A DNA stretch of 64,000 nucleotides from the NCBI RefSeq assembly GCF_039831995.1, contig NZ_JBDOIO010000005.1, positions 1,054,001 through 1,118,000 on the forward strand, given 5' to 3'. The stretch comes from Paenibacillus pabuli (GTDB lineage: Bacteria; Bacillota; Bacilli; Paenibacillales; Paenibacillaceae). Position 1 is the first letter of the stretch; each line of letters starts with the position of its first letter. Below are positions 63,457 through 64,000 of this stretch, piece after piece. The notes under the pieces were generated by a model that did not search any database, was not told where the DNA came from, and worked only from the letters and a program-made list of their open reading frames with translations. The translations under genes were made by a program, and so were the position numbers.

Positions 63457-64000
63457 ATGAAGATTGAAAAACAGGAGTTTATCATAAAAGGAATGACTTT
63501 CTCGATTAGATCCGCAGAAGAAAGGGATGCAGAGTCATTATCTTCACTTCGTGTACAGATCGATGGGGAAACGGAGAACATGGACCGAGAGCGGGGAGAA
63601 GCTTATATCGATGCAGCGCGATTCAGGGAGATTATTCTTTCGGATACGGCGAAGGATCGGAACCTGTTTCTCGTTGCTACCGTGCAGGAAGGGATAGTTG
63701 GGTACGCAAGATGTGAGGGGTCAGATCTGAAGCGGTTTTCACATAAAGTTGAGTTTGGAGTGTGTGTTGCCCGAGATTACTGGGGTTATGGCATCGGAAA
63801 TAAGCTGCTGGAGTCGTCACTCCATTGGGCAGATATGAGCGGTGTGGAGAAAGTGACGCTGAATGTGTTAGAAAGAAACGATAAAGCAATAGAGTTATAT
63901 CATAGAATGGGCTTTGCAATTGAAGGTGTGTTGAAAAAGGACCGCAGACATGCGGACGGGGAGTACTACGACACGATTGTAATGGGGAGATTCAGAGGCG
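63457..64000 (+). CDS. GNAT family N-acetyltransferase, 3'-truncated
   Basis: At least 181 residues, still open at the window end. The GNAT core is visible: FLVATVQEGIVGYA (beta strand 4), EFGVCVARDYWGYGIGNKLL with the acetyl-CoA motif (R/Q-x-x-G-x-G/A, here RDYWGYGIG), and LNVLERNDKAIELYHRMGF with the C-terminal motif B. It resembles the RimJ/RimL-like or aminoglycoside-type acyltransferases of Bacillota; the substrate is unknown. AAAGGGGAAAAGAGAGAGG precedes the ATG at 63457. Confidence 0.85.
   Translation, partial: MKIEKQEFIIKGMTFSIRSAEERDAESLSSLRVQIDGETENMDRERGEAYIDAARFREIILSDTAKDRNLFLVATVQEGIVGYARCEGSDLKRFSHKVEFGVCVARDYWGYGIGNKLLESSLHWADMSGVEKVTLNVLERNDKAIELYHRMGFAIEGVLKKDRRHADGEYYDTIVMGRFRG

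Noticed and set aside
1..64000. CRISPR arrays, tRNA, rRNA, prophage or complete insertion sequences
   Set aside because: No regular short repeats with spacers, no clover-leaf-type gene, no transposase and no phage structural genes were seen.

Overview
The window looks like a chromosomal segment of a Paenibacillus-type member of the Bacillota. The reasons are moderate G+C, strong AAGGAGG-type ribosome binding sites, frequent TTG and GTG starts, many carbohydrate ABC transporters without their own ATPase, YesM/YesN and AraC-type regulators, S-layer-homology proteins, and a bacillithiol-linked YtxJ homologue. No rRNA, tRNA, CRISPR array, prophage or complete insertion sequence was found. The genus is an inference from gene content.

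Layout. (1) 1-16412: a glycan-use region with a truncated Gfo/Idh/MocA oxidoreductase, GH29 fucosidase, an LplB/LplC-type permease pair with its lipoprotein, a membrane-anchored AraC regulator, GH3 glucosidase/xylosidase, GH38 mannosidase and two TIM-barrel isomerase/epimerase proteins. None of the hydrolases has a signal peptide, so imported oligosaccharides are probably trimmed in the cytoplasm. (2) 16636-19747: small singletons (HTH protein, four-helix membrane protein, VOC protein, OB-fold-like protein, membrane-fused YtxJ). (3) 19801-29605: a full kdp potassium system (small ORF, kdpF, A, B, C, then a two-gene KdpD and kdpE). KdpD is split, and its cytoplasmic sensor half is internally duplicated. 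(4) 29713-32034: GH4 alpha-galactosidase divergent from an AraC regulator. (5) 32068-37463: a cobalamin riboswitch with a terminator, followed by a five-gene Nik/Opp-type ABC transporter, which points to cobalt or corrinoid-related uptake. (6) 37676-42334: an SLH protein and a very large secreted protein in one operon. (7) 42786-51622: udk, a VanZ-like protein, an ECF sigma/anti-sigma pair, a small secreted protein, and a SNF2 helicase/SWIM protein pair. (8) 51897-53694: an EEP-family hydrolase and a soluble chemoreceptor-like protein. (9) 53926-63392: a pectin (rhamnogalacturonan) locus with a long GH105 protein, a sugar ABC transporter and a YesM/YesN pair, with two cre-like sites. A truncated GNAT acetyltransferase ends the window.

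The most unusual items are the split and duplicated KdpD, a family of roughly 150-bp hairpin repeats found upstream of the fucosidase and again inside the kdp operon between kdpB and kdpC, the riboswitch-controlled Nik-type transporter, and a short membrane ORF upstream of kdpF.
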